From Branchiostoma floridae (taxonomy: Eukaryota > Chordata > Leptocardii > Amphioxiformes > Branchiostomatidae), in contig NC_049997.1 of assembly GCF_000003815.2 (NCBI RefSeq), forward strand, positions 6,850,168 to 6,914,167: DNA of 64,000 nt. Reading direction: 5' to 3'. Below the pieces are notes generated by a model, which searched no databases, was not told the origin of the DNA, and saw only the letters and a list, made by a program, of their open reading frames with translations. Made by a program: the position numbers and the translations under genes. Below are positions 48,479 through 61,600 of the stretch, piece by piece (within the stretch, counting starts at the first letter, position 1; each line of letters begins with the position of its first letter).

Positions 48479-48848
48479 ATGTGACCACTTTTTGCTGGTC
48501 CCTTATAATAAAGTTATATAGTTTTCCATTGACACACAAGCATTAAGCATCAGATTTTAAGTGGTCTTCTTGGGCAAGTTTGACTGTAAATGTAGTTATC
48601 ATAGCTTATAAGAAATACTTTGTGGCATAGGAAGTGCAGTTTGTACATGTATCAATCAGTTTGTGTTTGTCACTGAATTTTTATCTTCTTTCCCTTGGCA
48701 CATCTTGCACATTTTTATTATAGGGAGCAAATTTTCGAAACTGTACAGTACATTGATTTACTTCTGCAGGGTCTACTTTTCAGTAGGAGGGATAGGGCAT
48801 TTTTGCAGATTTTTAAGCCACAGTGAAACCAATCTGAAGTACTGTAGT

Positions 48849-49024
48849 ACTGTAAATGCATTTAAGTTCGCGGAGATTTAATTTCACGGTAGCAGGAGAA
48901 AGGACTTTTCGCGGTGGTTTTAATTTCGCTGTAGGACCATGCACTGTAGTCTCTTACTGTTATGTTACGCTGCCCCGAAAACCGCGAACATTAATCCACC
49001 TCGAAAGTTTCTGCATTTACAGTA
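48849..49024. mobile_element. Short element with TACTGTAAATGC termini, copy 2
   Basis: It runs from TACTGTAAATGCATTTAAG to TTCTGCATTTACAGTA and shares TTCGCGGTGGTTTTA with the copy at 31267-31454. Confidence 0.75.
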
Positions 49025-49646
49025 ATACAATGGAAACACACATTCTTGCTGTCAGGTTTTCGCAATGGAGAGCCACAGCAAATGTTTGGCAATTTACAGT
49101 ATTATTAAGACATTATTCAATGTGAAACTGCTACCCAACATCATAAGAGTTAAGAAGAAAAAGCATGTGGGAGACAGATTATAAGAAGGGCTGTACAATG
49201 GGAGGTAGGTCTCTTATGTACATGTTATCTTTATCTTTGAGGTACACTGTACAGTTAACTTGATTTCGTTAATCATTTCCTTATGTAGCCTATAATTCCT
49301 GATGTATACATTGATGAGGGTGAGACATCCAGGTAATAAACAAGAATAATGACTGGATAGATTTTATGACTGGTCAGACGAAAAGCTATCTGGGTATTTG
49401 AGTAACCATTACATTATATCTTGTGCAAAATATATGTATTTCAGAATATATAAATACTGATTAAAGTATTAATGGCTGCAATTTTAAGGTATACAATGGC
49501 AAGAATCCAATACATACACATGTAGTGTGTGTGTGTGTGTGTACAAGAGGGGTAGTTACCATCAAATGGCAATCATACACCCCTGCCCCACTTTTTCCCC
49601 TGATGCATGTCTTGGTCAACTCATGGTGAGAACAAAAACTGCTCCC

Positions 49647-52600
49647 TCACATCATACCAGAGAAGAATTTGGCGTAAATCTTGGGATGGTGTCTCCAGAA
49701 GTCGTTCAAGCGGCGCTGCTTCTCCTTGACAGTCATCTTGGTGTGGTCCAGGATGCCGTTCATCATGTCGACCAGCGCTTTCTCCGTCTCCGTGATTGCC
49801 TGAGCCTCGTACTCCTGTATCGTGATTCGCTTGCAGAATCCTACTGCTACAAGGGAGAAGGTCACATTTGATCAGGAATACAAGGGAATAGGACAATTTT
49901 TTTTTCATACAGCAAGTAATACGTTCACCTCCAACCGGTACCAGGGCTCTAGCCAGCATGAATTTCTTTCCTTGTCTAAATTCTATTGACTGAAAAATTA
50001 CCAAAGACTTATTTTTCTGTATTTCAGACATTGTTCAATTACAGGCCACCGTTTGGGGGTGGTTTGTTCAAATTTGTTTATTCTTAAGTGTTTATCCACT
50101 GATTTTTGTCTGTTGAGGTCAAAAGGATCTTAACATTTGTTCTGTCATGCGCAGTATAGTTCTGTCAAATGATGGGGTGCTGGCTACAACCCTGTATGCA
50201 CTATTTTTGCAAGGAAACGACTACATTCACTTCCAACCCTTCAATTTTAACAACAACATGAAATACACCGGTTAGGAATTCTTTTTGTACAGCTGAAACA
50301 CGTATATTCAGTTCCAACCATTATAAAACATGCATAATTCAAAGTCAACATAATTTTCTATCAGAGAACAGAGGTAAAAACCTTCAAACGTTTGTTATTG
50401 TTGAATGAAAGAATAAATATTCCATTTATGCCCTGAGAGATCAACTTGCTCACACAACAAATCACCTTAAAATAAATGAGAGAAGAGTTGTATTAGTAAG
50501 TGACCAGTTAAACATTTTGGATCCTTATTTCTGTGAAACATGCATGAAGATCAGTTAGGCCTAGGAAAAAAAATGTTATGTTTCCTGTTTCCCAACCTAC
50601 CCTAAAAAAACTGCTGACCCTAGACTTTTTTTGGGTGGGCAGTGGAGTCATAGTTTCCATTTAGAACTTTTATTCAGCCTGCTTTCTATTCAAGTAAAAA
50701 CACTACATGTCCTATCCAGGGTTCTAGCTAGGATGAAATTTGAGCGTAGTGGTACAGGCGAGGGAGCGAAGCGACCAAGCGCGAGGGCGCGAAGCGACCG
50801 AGGGGGGGATGGTGTGGAAGGGGGGCGTTCCCCCCTGCCACGGTATGGAGCTTTTGGAAATATAAAATTGAAATGAGCCATTCTTAGGGACCTATAAAAG
50901 GAAAATTGTTGTTTTCTCAATATGTATTCTTGATGGGTAATTCTTATACTTTTGCATCTTGTCACTGTGTTACCCTTAAAAAGGACCTTGTCACAAGATC
51001 TTAACTCATACATAGAAACAAAAAATTAACAGGTAAACCTAGAAACAGGTAAGTAACATCATTTTACTAAAAGTTACTAGAGAGTCAAATCAAAGTTAAG
51101 AATTAATTTCAAAAGTCTTTAATCATTTCTACATACATTTCCAAATTTGCTTAGACTTCCTCAATGTTCCTCCATTTCCATACAATGTTCAGAATACTGT
51201 ATTCAATTTCATGGCAGTGGGAACAATGTTTACAATACTTGAATAAAGAATGGCTACATCACACTGCCAAAATCTTAACATGTTTATCAATGTAAGCCAC
51301 TCTACCTCTCTTGTAAATCAATTCCAGAAATTTAGTGAGAGAAAGAACACAGAACACACTTAACATTTTACACCTCCCCCTACATGTCATATCGTATTGC
51401 TGATTCCTCTGCAGGCACTACCGGAAGATAGAAAGAAAACACGTTCCTTTGAGACACACCAAATATGGTTTAATGTATTCATCTATGAGGCGGGACCCTC
51501 CAGGGAAATTCATTCCCACGGCTTGTATGCACAATGCTCCTCCCACTGCACTGGGGCCGTGCTGGCGGCAAAACTTTTTAGAGGCTAAAGAGACTTGACT
51601 CCACCCACTGCACTGGACAGTATCTGGCACCAGCCTGCTGGCAGTGCAGACTCCGCCCTTTTGGGGGTGTTGTCTAGTCAGGTTTACTTTTGGGGAGGAC
51701 AAACGGCCTTTGGAATTTCCAAAACAAAGACTGAACTGACAATATCTGATGATTACATGACAAAAACAAATGCTCATAAAGCATATCTGATGGTAACAGT
51801 GCTCCAACTTTTTAAAAATATTTCACATTATATATTGTTAGTTTAGTTTTTACTTTGATAAAATGACCAAAAGTATCTGCTACTGTGACGAACTTTTTCA
51901 ACAGCCTCCCACCGCCTGATCGGGATGTGCCAAGTGTATGAGGGACAAGTGTCTGATTATTATTTTTTCTATCCTTAAAAATTATTAATGCAGTTTAGTG
52001 AGGGTAGGCGCGCAAGTTACGAGGAAAAAGCGTTGAGGACGAGGAGGAAACGTATTTGTAGTTGTAGTTGTTCAAGTTCCACGAAAAAGATTGTCATACA
52101 AGGACACTCCCTCGGCAAGTCGTAATAAGCCAGTCTAGCCCAAATATGGCTCTGGGCTTGCCACATATGGGAGGGCAACATGAAGACCCGCCTCGGCCGT
52201 GCGTTCTGTGCACATGGGACCTGATAAGTCACGCCAGGCAGCGCCCACACATGTATTTGTGTTTTGCTCATTGCGATTCCCTCTGAAACAACTGAAACCA
52301 GCGTTTTTTTACATTTGATCTGGCATTATTGCACAAATAAATACAGTCAAAATGCCGCTACTTTGTATTGAAAATAAGCGTAGCAGCCCCAAAATGAGCG
52401 TAGCGGTCCAAAATTTTAACGTAGCGGGCCGCTACGCAACTTTGCGCTAGCTAGAACCCTGCTATCCAATGAAGGATAAATGTATCTGATTATGCACGAC
52501 ATTCAAGTTTGACATTGAAAGACACTTAGTGTCCTTGTGCATTTTAGTTTACTTTAAGTGTATGTCACACTAGAGTTTTGGCAAGCCTAAAAAAAATTAC

Positions 52601-55600
52601 TATAATCTTTATAATTACCTACCGACCCAAATTTTTTTTCAGGACTGAAACAGGAAACACAATATTTTTTCCCTAGGCCTTATCATCATGACAACAATAG
52701 GTACCTGGCAAAGAGGGGTTCCTCCCTGCAACTGTAAGAAGTGCACAAGAACACAGTAAGCCTACAAAGCCATTATATACATAGAGTTCTTAGTTCAGGT
52801 ACAGACTCAAGTAGGCTGCATTCCTGTAGCACCTGTCATATAGTAGATGCAGACTTTGTTTTTGTCAGAAAATCTACCCCCTAACATTTGTCAGGGCTCA
52901 TCAGTGATCTGCAAACTTTGAAATGTGCGCATTGCTGTCAAAATGTCATTTCAACTTGTTCAAGCTTACAGACTCATCAGCCAACTGATTTTCTTGCTTT
53001 ATTGTGTCAAATAAGCTGTTCCAAAACTTAAATGCTAAAAAAAACGGTAACAGTAAAATGCAGCCTACTTGAGTCTGTACAGAAAGTATCACACACGTGA
53101 CAGTAGTAAATACAAGTAGTTATTATCGTGCACTTAAGACTGTTCGAATCTTCGTGATCCAAGTCGGACAGACGTGACGTGCAGATCTATGATCTTGTGA
53201 TCCAAGAAGGTGTAGATCCAAGAAGATGGTGTTATTTTTCTTAAAGATTGTCGTGGCTGATTTGTCATGCATTCCCTGATTGGTGAACATGCAACACGGG
53301 CAACACCCTTATAAGGACCAGGACTGTACCACTTCGCCATCAAGCAGGGGGAGTATCTAAGCCAACCCCCTGCTATGACAGCACAGCGGCGCCTCCTAGC
53401 ACCCAAAGGATGTACTGCATGCAGGGAGGAACGCGAAGCTTCACTCACCCTTACCTAGGGGGATGTCTTCAGGTTTAGCCCCTGCGCGTAAGGACTGGAT
53501 TTTCATCTCAACAGCTTCCTTGAGGTCGGGAGGAATCTGGAAGATCTCGCGGTGGTTGTCCACCATGTACATGACAAGCTGTTCGGTCTGGCCCTTGCCG
53601 AGAACAGGGTTTCGCACGACAGCCTTGGTGAAGGCTCGACGGATGGATGTTCTGTTGTCACACTGGGATAGTGTACAAAAAACATGCGTTATTTCAACTA
53701 CTTCGCATCCTTCTAAACTTAAGTTGGGGGATTGCAGACTGCCAAGAGTTATTTTACCATCTGATTTCTCCCGGGGCTCCTTGTACCTTTCACATCCAGC
53801 ATTTACACAATTCTAGTTGTAAACTTTGTTTAAAGTTATCTGGTGAAGATGCTCCTAGTGAGGATCTCAGCCAAGCATGCATCCAGGTACCATTAAATTT
53901 GGATGCACTGTTTTAAGTATAACTTCCCAGGGATGCTACTATGTACTAGTACTAGGTCACTTGTAAGTTAGTTACATTTGTCTCTTACAGTAATTTTGCC
54001 CCTCAGGATACCTTAGAATGCACCATTTCAACTTAAAATTCTCAAAAACTTGACACCATGGATGCACCCCTGCAATACTCTTGCCTGTATCACTTGCCGC
54101 AACTCTTTAAGAAATTCAGACACCGTATCATAAAATCCTAGCCAGAAAAAGCCTGTTCTCATCTTATTGTGGTTAGACTAGCTGTGTGTTGGTGGAACAC
54201 AGTGCCATGAAGCGCAGTAACCTCCTCATACGTACAATTATCATTACAAATGTCTAACAACAACCTTGCCTTTCACCTTATTGTGAAAGAGAAACTGTGT
54301 GTTGGTGGAACACAGAGCCATGTAACGCAGTAGTATCCTCCTACGTACGATCATCATGACAAATGTCTAACAACAACCTTGCTTCTCACCTTATTGTGGA
54401 AGAGGAGCTGTGTGTTGGTGGAACACAGAGCCATGAAGCGCAGTAGTATCCTCATCATACGTACGATCATCATTACAAATGTCTAACAACAACCTTGCTT
54501 CTCACCTTATTGTGAAACAGAAGCTGTGTGTTGGTGGAACACAGAGCCATGAAGCGCAGTAACCTCCTCAGCTCCTCCCTGCTCTCAGAAGGCAGCAGCA
54601 GCAGCACCAGCTGTAGGGCCTTCACTGCCTGGGCTAGCTTACTCTTCACTGGGGAGAGAAATAACAAATTCAATAAGCAAGAACAAACTTTTTGTAGGGG
54701 CTGCACCCATGAAAAGACCAAATACTTGACAGTTTGCTCAATGAATGTCATTGATTATTTAAGAACATAAGTTTTTCTTTAATTGCTGTGTTATGTTGCT
54801 TGTTCACAAAAGAATCTTTGTCAAAAGGTCATGGGTAGCAGTGGCACTAAAAAGTTGACAATATCAAAAACAGATGAAACTTTTTTCCAGTAAGATAATA
54901 CAGAACTGTTTCAATTGTCATGTGATAATCATATCATGCAATGATCATGTGATGCCTGAGAAACTAACCAATCAGCCCAAAGACAGTCACATGTACATCA
55001 AACAGCCGATTGGTCAGCAGTAGGTTTGCATATAGGTGGGTGTAGTATCATGTGAGGATCATGTGATAATCATGCCATGATCATGTGATAATCATGTGAT
55101 GTCTGAGAAACTAACCAATCAGCCCCAAGACAGCCACATGTACATCAAACAGCCGATTGGTCAGCAGTAGGTTTGCATATAGGTGGGTGTAGTATCATGT
55201 GAGGATCATGTTGTAATCATGCAATGATCATGTGATAACCATGTGATGCCTGAGAAACTAACCAATCAGGCCAGGACAGCCACATGTACATCGAACAGCC
55301 GATTGGTCAGCAAAGATTCGTGCAGGTGTATGTAGCATCATATGCAAACATGTGATGGTCATGTGATAATCATTCAATGTTCATGTGATGTCTGAGAAAG
55401 TAACCAATCAGGCCCAGGACAGCCACACGTACATCAAACAGTTGATTGGTCAGCAGCGACTCGTGAAGGTGGGTGTAGCGTCATCATGTGATAATCATGC
55501 AATGATCATGTGATAATCATGTGATGGTCATGTGATAATCACGTGATGGCTGAGAAACTAACCAATCAGGCCCAGGACAGCCACATGTACATCAAACAGC

Positions 55601-58600
55601 CGATTGGTCAGCAGAGGTTTGTCTATGTGGGTGCAGTATCAAATGTAAAGCATGTGATGGTCATGTGATAATCATGTGATGCCTGAGAAACTAACCAATC
55701 AGGCCCAGGACAGCCACATGTACATCAAACAGCCGATTGGTCAGCAGAGGCTCGTGAAGGTGGGTGTAGTGTCATGTGATGATCATGCAATGATCATGTG
55801 ATAATCATGTGATGGTCATGTGATAATCATGTGATGCTTGAGAAACTAACCAATCAGGCCCAGGGCAGCTACATGTACATCAAACAGCCGATTGGCCAGC
55901 AGAGGCTTTTGCAGGTGGGTGTAGTGTCATGTGATAATCATGCAATGATCATGTGATAATCATGTGATGCCTGAGAAAACCAATCAGGCCCAGGACAGCC
56001 ACATGTACTAGTACATCAAACAGCCGATTGGTCAGCAGGGGCTCGTGAAGGTGGGTGTAGTGTCATGTGATGATCATGCAATGTTCATGTGATAATCATG
56101 TGATGGTCATGTAATAAGTATGTGATGGTCATGTGATAATCATGTGATGCCTGAGAAACTAACCAGTCAGGCCCAGGACAGCCACATGCATACATCTAAC
56201 AGTTGATTGGTCAGCAGCGGTTCATGCAGGTGGGTGTAGTGTCATCATGTGATAATCATGCAATGATCATGTGATAATCATGTGATGCCTGAGAAACTAA
56301 CCAGTCAGGCTCAGGACAGTCACATGTACACATCAAACAGTTGATTGGTCAGCAGCGGCTCATGCAGGTGGGTGTAGCATCAAATGTAAAGCATGCAATG
56401 TTCATGTGATAATCATGTGATGGTCATGTGATAAGTATGTGATGGTCATGTGTTCATCATGTGATGCCTGAGAAACTAACCAATCAGGCCAGGACAGCCA
56501 CATGTACATCGAACAGCCGATTGGTCAGCAAAGGTTCGTGCAGGTGTATGTAGCATCATATGCAAACATGTGATGGTCATGTGATAATCATTCAATGTTC
56601 ATGTGATGTCTGAGAAACTAACCAATCAGGCCCAGGACAGCCACATGTACATCAAACAGCCGATTGGTCAGCAGAGGCTCATGCAGGTGTGTGTAGTGAT
56701 CAGCGATGGCCTGGTAGAGGGAGAGTTTCCATTCGCGCGTGTCGGCCGCGGTGTCGCTAAGCTTCATCCCGATCGTCTCCGGCATGAAGTCCAGACACGA
56801 CAGGCCAGAGGTTATCCAGGGGTCATGGGTCAAGAAATAACTGGACATACGGAAAAGACGAAGCATTAGGGTTTCACAAACCTTGAAATGAAAACATGAC
56901 TCAATTTATAAAGTTATCAGTTGTTTTATTTTGTGTATTCTTTTCTTTCTACTGTCAATTACCAATATCTTATAACAATGCACAAAGTTGCCCAAGAAGA
57001 CAACTGAGGGAATTATTAAAATCTGGTCTATATGAAGTCTTCAAATGGTCACTATACTATGTCTATAGAGAGAATTCTTAATGTTCACATTGGCAAGATA
57101 GAAGTGGTCACTTTTACAGGTTTGACTTTTGTTGCTACTACCAATACAAACTCCGTCCCAAGACAGAAATTCGCTTATTAAGATGAAAGAAAATATAACA
57201 CCATCCATCCCAAAAATCTGAACTTCATGACATTAAACTGTAGAAAATCTATTTTCACGTTCTTAAAGTTTTAACAAGAACAACACAGGTAGATAGATGA
57301 AGACTTACTTGATGCTGTCGCTGTCAGAATCCGAGCTTGCCGTACAGGTGTTGGAGATGACCAGGCCTCGCCGCATGCTGAGTCGGTGCTGCTTGGCTTC
57401 GCTACACATGCTGAGGATGCCGTCCAACAGGGGGAGCTCCACAATGGTCAGGAGTTTCACCAGGGTCATTTCCTTCCAAACCTCGTCTAGGACTGAAAGG
57501 TCTGAAAATTAGTACAGCAGGAGACAGCACAGGGTTAATCGGAGGCAGCAGCCAGAGATGGAATGACAGGATGAATGGATAAAATGTAGAATGGTGGAAT
57601 GAATGAGTGAGTGCTTCAACAAGTGTTGAATGAAGGTACATGGACATGTATAACACATTTGAGTTGTGCAAGTTGGATGGATGAAACAATGATTGGAATG
57701 AATGAGTGCTTGAATGAATGTACATGGACACATTTCAGTTGTACCAACATAAAGACAATATTGAGACGTATGGATGAAAGCATAATGATGAAAGAATGGC
57801 TGAATGGAGGGGAAGGGTGCACATGCAATATTTTGAACACACACTTTCAAGTACAAATATTAAAGTTGCAGTTGATCATATATTACTTTTTCACACAACA
57901 AAAAACAAGACACACTTACACAAGCCCACACATGCAAAAAAACTATATATAATAGTATTAATACCTAATTTTTCATAGAGGTAACCACAACATTTGAAAC
58001 TTTTTCCAAAGACAGTTGTAATTGTATCTTTGATGCTTGTACACTCAAAAGCAGAATTTTATTCACATATCTGCTTTGAATCTGTGGAAAACCCTACCAA
58101 AAGCTGTTGGTCTTGCAAGCTAGATTGTGAGGGGTAAAGTTGGTCATGGATCTATATAGCCTGTTGTGGATTCCCCTACTGTACTTGGTGGCAACAAGAA
58201 GTGGCAAACTGTTTGTAACATATACTAGTTGGACATTTACAGGGTTGGGATAGGTAAGGGAAAGTCAGGGAGGTTGGGAGATATACTACTACCTATAATT
58301 ACGCATGGCTCCATGTCATCTAATGACAATGCCTCTTTTGTACTTAGCAGCAAGGTGGGCACACAATAGAATACAGAATGGCTAGTAGGGTAGAATGGGT
58401 AAAGGAATGACAGGGAGGTTGGGAATATAACAAACCTGCGTGGGATATACTACAGGATGAGCCATTGCTGGCCAAACTGCTGGTGGAAGACCAGATGGAC
58501 TCGGTCTCTTGGCTGTACGTCTCGCCGAACAGCTCGCGTAGGATCTCGTCACTGGTTGCCATGGCGAGGGTGTTCTGGATCACACCTGATTCGTCCTCGT

Positions 58601-61600
58601 CTGATTGGCTGAAAAATACATGTCATAAAAACACTGTAAATTGATAAAAAAATAGCAGTCTGTAATTCTAGCGGCTGGGACAAGGGAATACTAGTAGTTC
58701 ACGGTTCAAATTCTAACATTGTGAACAATGTTAAAATCAACATTATGGAAAATTCAATTTCTGCATCATATCTGCATATCTGAACAGAAAGCCACAATTG
58801 CACAAAAACACAGTAAATTTCCTGTCATACATGTAGAACATGTGCCCCTCTCACCTGTCTTCACTTGACATTGCCACATTCTCCTTGCCATCTGCCGACT
58901 TACTGGCTTTTGTGAACCTACATTTTGTGAGTGCAAGAGAGTTAAATCACACACACCGAAAAGCAGTTAAAACTTAAAGTAGAAATAACCAGAAAAGATC
59001 AAAGAATGCACCAGCAGTACAAGTATGCAGTATGCACTTACAAAAGTCAAATCGATCAGTCCTATCCAAAACAATGACATATCTTTTGACTTGGAGATAA
59101 TTTTCTTCTATATAAATTCTAACCTACTGAATTGGAGGTGCAATTTCTTCTATCCAGTTAAATTTCAGGGGTTTAATATGGTTCACCTGTATAGTTTGCT
59201 GTTGCTGTCATCGAATGGTCGAGACTTCCCCTTGGACTTTGCCTTCATACCCACAGGCTGGAACACTCCATTGTCCATCAGCACCTGTTTCAATATACAG
59301 ACCAAACTTCAATAAAGATCAGGTGAATGCTACAAACAGCCACAATCCCTTTTCAATACTGATTAATGTAGCCAAGTCACAAAAATTGACAGATGCCATT
59401 CAAAAGCATTTAAAGCTTACCCCCTTTGTGCCGTAATACTATTAGTTTGAATCTTCTTACTTTAATTTTCAATCTTTGTGAAAAAAAATCTCATCAACTT
59501 GTACAAGTTTTGAACTCTAATGAAGCTATGTGAATCCTGTGAGGATCATATGGGTTATCTATTCATAAAATAAAAAAAAATAAAAACATGGACTGTATAC
59601 CAGTTCTCTCTCTCTCTTGTACTCTGTCTGATACTAGTACAGTCAAACCTGTCTATAGCGGCCACTCAAGGGACTGGTCAAAATTGGCCACTATAGAGAG
59701 GTGGCCACTATAGAGAATATGCTAATTAATTGACCACAAGCAATAAGTTACACATGGTTTTAGTACCCACTGATCTTTATTCACATAATACAGTACTGTA
59801 CATGTACTGCAATGATTTTACACTACATGTATTAAGAAAACAAAAGCTATAAAAAGTTTTAAATGTTCTACAGTTGATATTGTCAAAGAGACCGGTATCG
59901 TCATATTTCTTTGATCTTTTGTCTTGTATCCTTTGATACTTCGCCGTCCGTGTGTTCCCTCCCGCGTTCACACGTCAGGTTCGCCCATTATGCTAATGTG
60001 GTACTCACAAGAAAAGTCTCGTCATTTTAGACTTATCTCTTAATAAATGTAAGAATAAAATCCACCATAGTCTGAAGTTCATATCATTTTGTCTTTGTAA
60101 CAATTCATTTAGAAAGTTTTTGTGATAAAAATTAACCTAAGCGATAGTGTATTAGAACGTAACTTTAACGCAATTTACCTCTGTAATATTGGTGTCGTCT
60201 ATTGACCTTATATGACCTCGCTTGTCGGCGGGTATGGGTAGCGCCAGTTTTGTTTTGAAAATAAATCAAAGAGGTTTTAAATCCGGCGTAGGGTGACGAT
60301 ACGGCAGCTGTATATGGCCGAACGCGTGCCGAAACATAGATCAGCGGTCCGCGTGGCCGTAATCGGCAGTGTTTTTGTACCTGCGGGACCGGAAATCGTG
60401 TGGCCGTGGCCGCGTTGGACAGGTGGCCGCTAAGCCTATTTCTTAATCATTACGAATCCAAGGGACCGACAAAAAGTGGCCACTATGGGCAGGTGGCCGT
60501 TATGCAAAGGTGGCCGCTAATACAGGTTTGACTGTACGTACCTGGCACAGTCTGATAACTTTCATCCTTGTGATATCGCAGGCCCCGAACTGAAAACTGT
60601 TGTCCTGTAGGTACATGAGCAGCACACCGACAGCACCAACTGCCACTGAGACAAATCTTGTCATGTCTGTCTCTTGGATTAACGTGAAACATTGAGTACG
60701 TACCTGACACAATCTGATGACTTTCATCCTGGTGATATCGCAGGCCCCAAACTGAAAACTGTTGTCCTGTAGGTACATGAGCAGCACACTGACAGCGTCA
60801 GCTCCAGCGAAACAGTAATACTAGTACGTACCTGACACAATCTGATGACTTTCATCCTGGTGATATCGCAGGCCCCGAACTGAAAACTGTTGTCCTGCAG
60901 ATACATGAGCAGCACACTGACGGCATCAGCGCCTGTGAAGCAGTGTTGATGGTACTTCAGACCCCGCCGGTGTCTCCGCACATTTGCGTGCTCCTGGAGG
61001 TGGTGGATGATTCCATTCCAGATCTGTGTTGCCTTGAAGGGACCTGTTAAAGTAATAGGTGTTACAAAATCATGGACAGACAAAAGATGACAAATTGTAA
61101 TCTTTACTACCATTGTGGTAGTACATGTACCTGCAATGACTCAAGTCAATTTAATGGCATCTTTTGCACTACTTATCCTTCAACTTTTTTCAGGCCATGC
61201 AAGTTGACAAATTTTGCTCTTTGTTTTTGTGACTGTGGTGCAATCTACAATTGACAGATACATTTGAAAATTGTCTTAAACATTATCTACTCTCAAGTCT
61301 TGAATGATTACTTACTAAGTACTAGTCTGCTCCAAATGTCTACTGCAAATTTTTCTTTTTTAGATAGGAAGATTATTCAAGGTTGTGATTACCTGATGCT
61401 ATTACCAGTACAGAACTTTATCATTTTGAACAGAAATGATGCTACAAATGTAGGTTAAATAGAGGATATTGTCTTCTTCTTTCGCAGTCTAGTCCCAGGA
61501 GATCCAGACACCCTTTTTGAAAAGAACATTAAATTTCCAACAACACAAACAAAATCTAAGACGTACATAAATTACTTATAAACTTCTGACATCACAAAAT

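Larger units (their letters stand above)
46602..49646. other. Gene-free stretch with repeats and an assembly gap
   Basis: It contains a third partial copy of the kinase upstream flank (46655-47070), an inverted-repeat element (46754-46919), the gap (47957-48478), a TACTGTAA element (48849-49024) and a CAACTGGATATG relative near 49320. A GT tract lies near 49525. Confidence 0.5.

Noticed and set aside
54930..56622. Regularly spaced repeats resembling a CRISPR array
   Set aside because: The repeated unit contains coding sequence and the donor of the adjacent DEPDC7 exon. The spacers are low-complexity repeats and the genome is animal.
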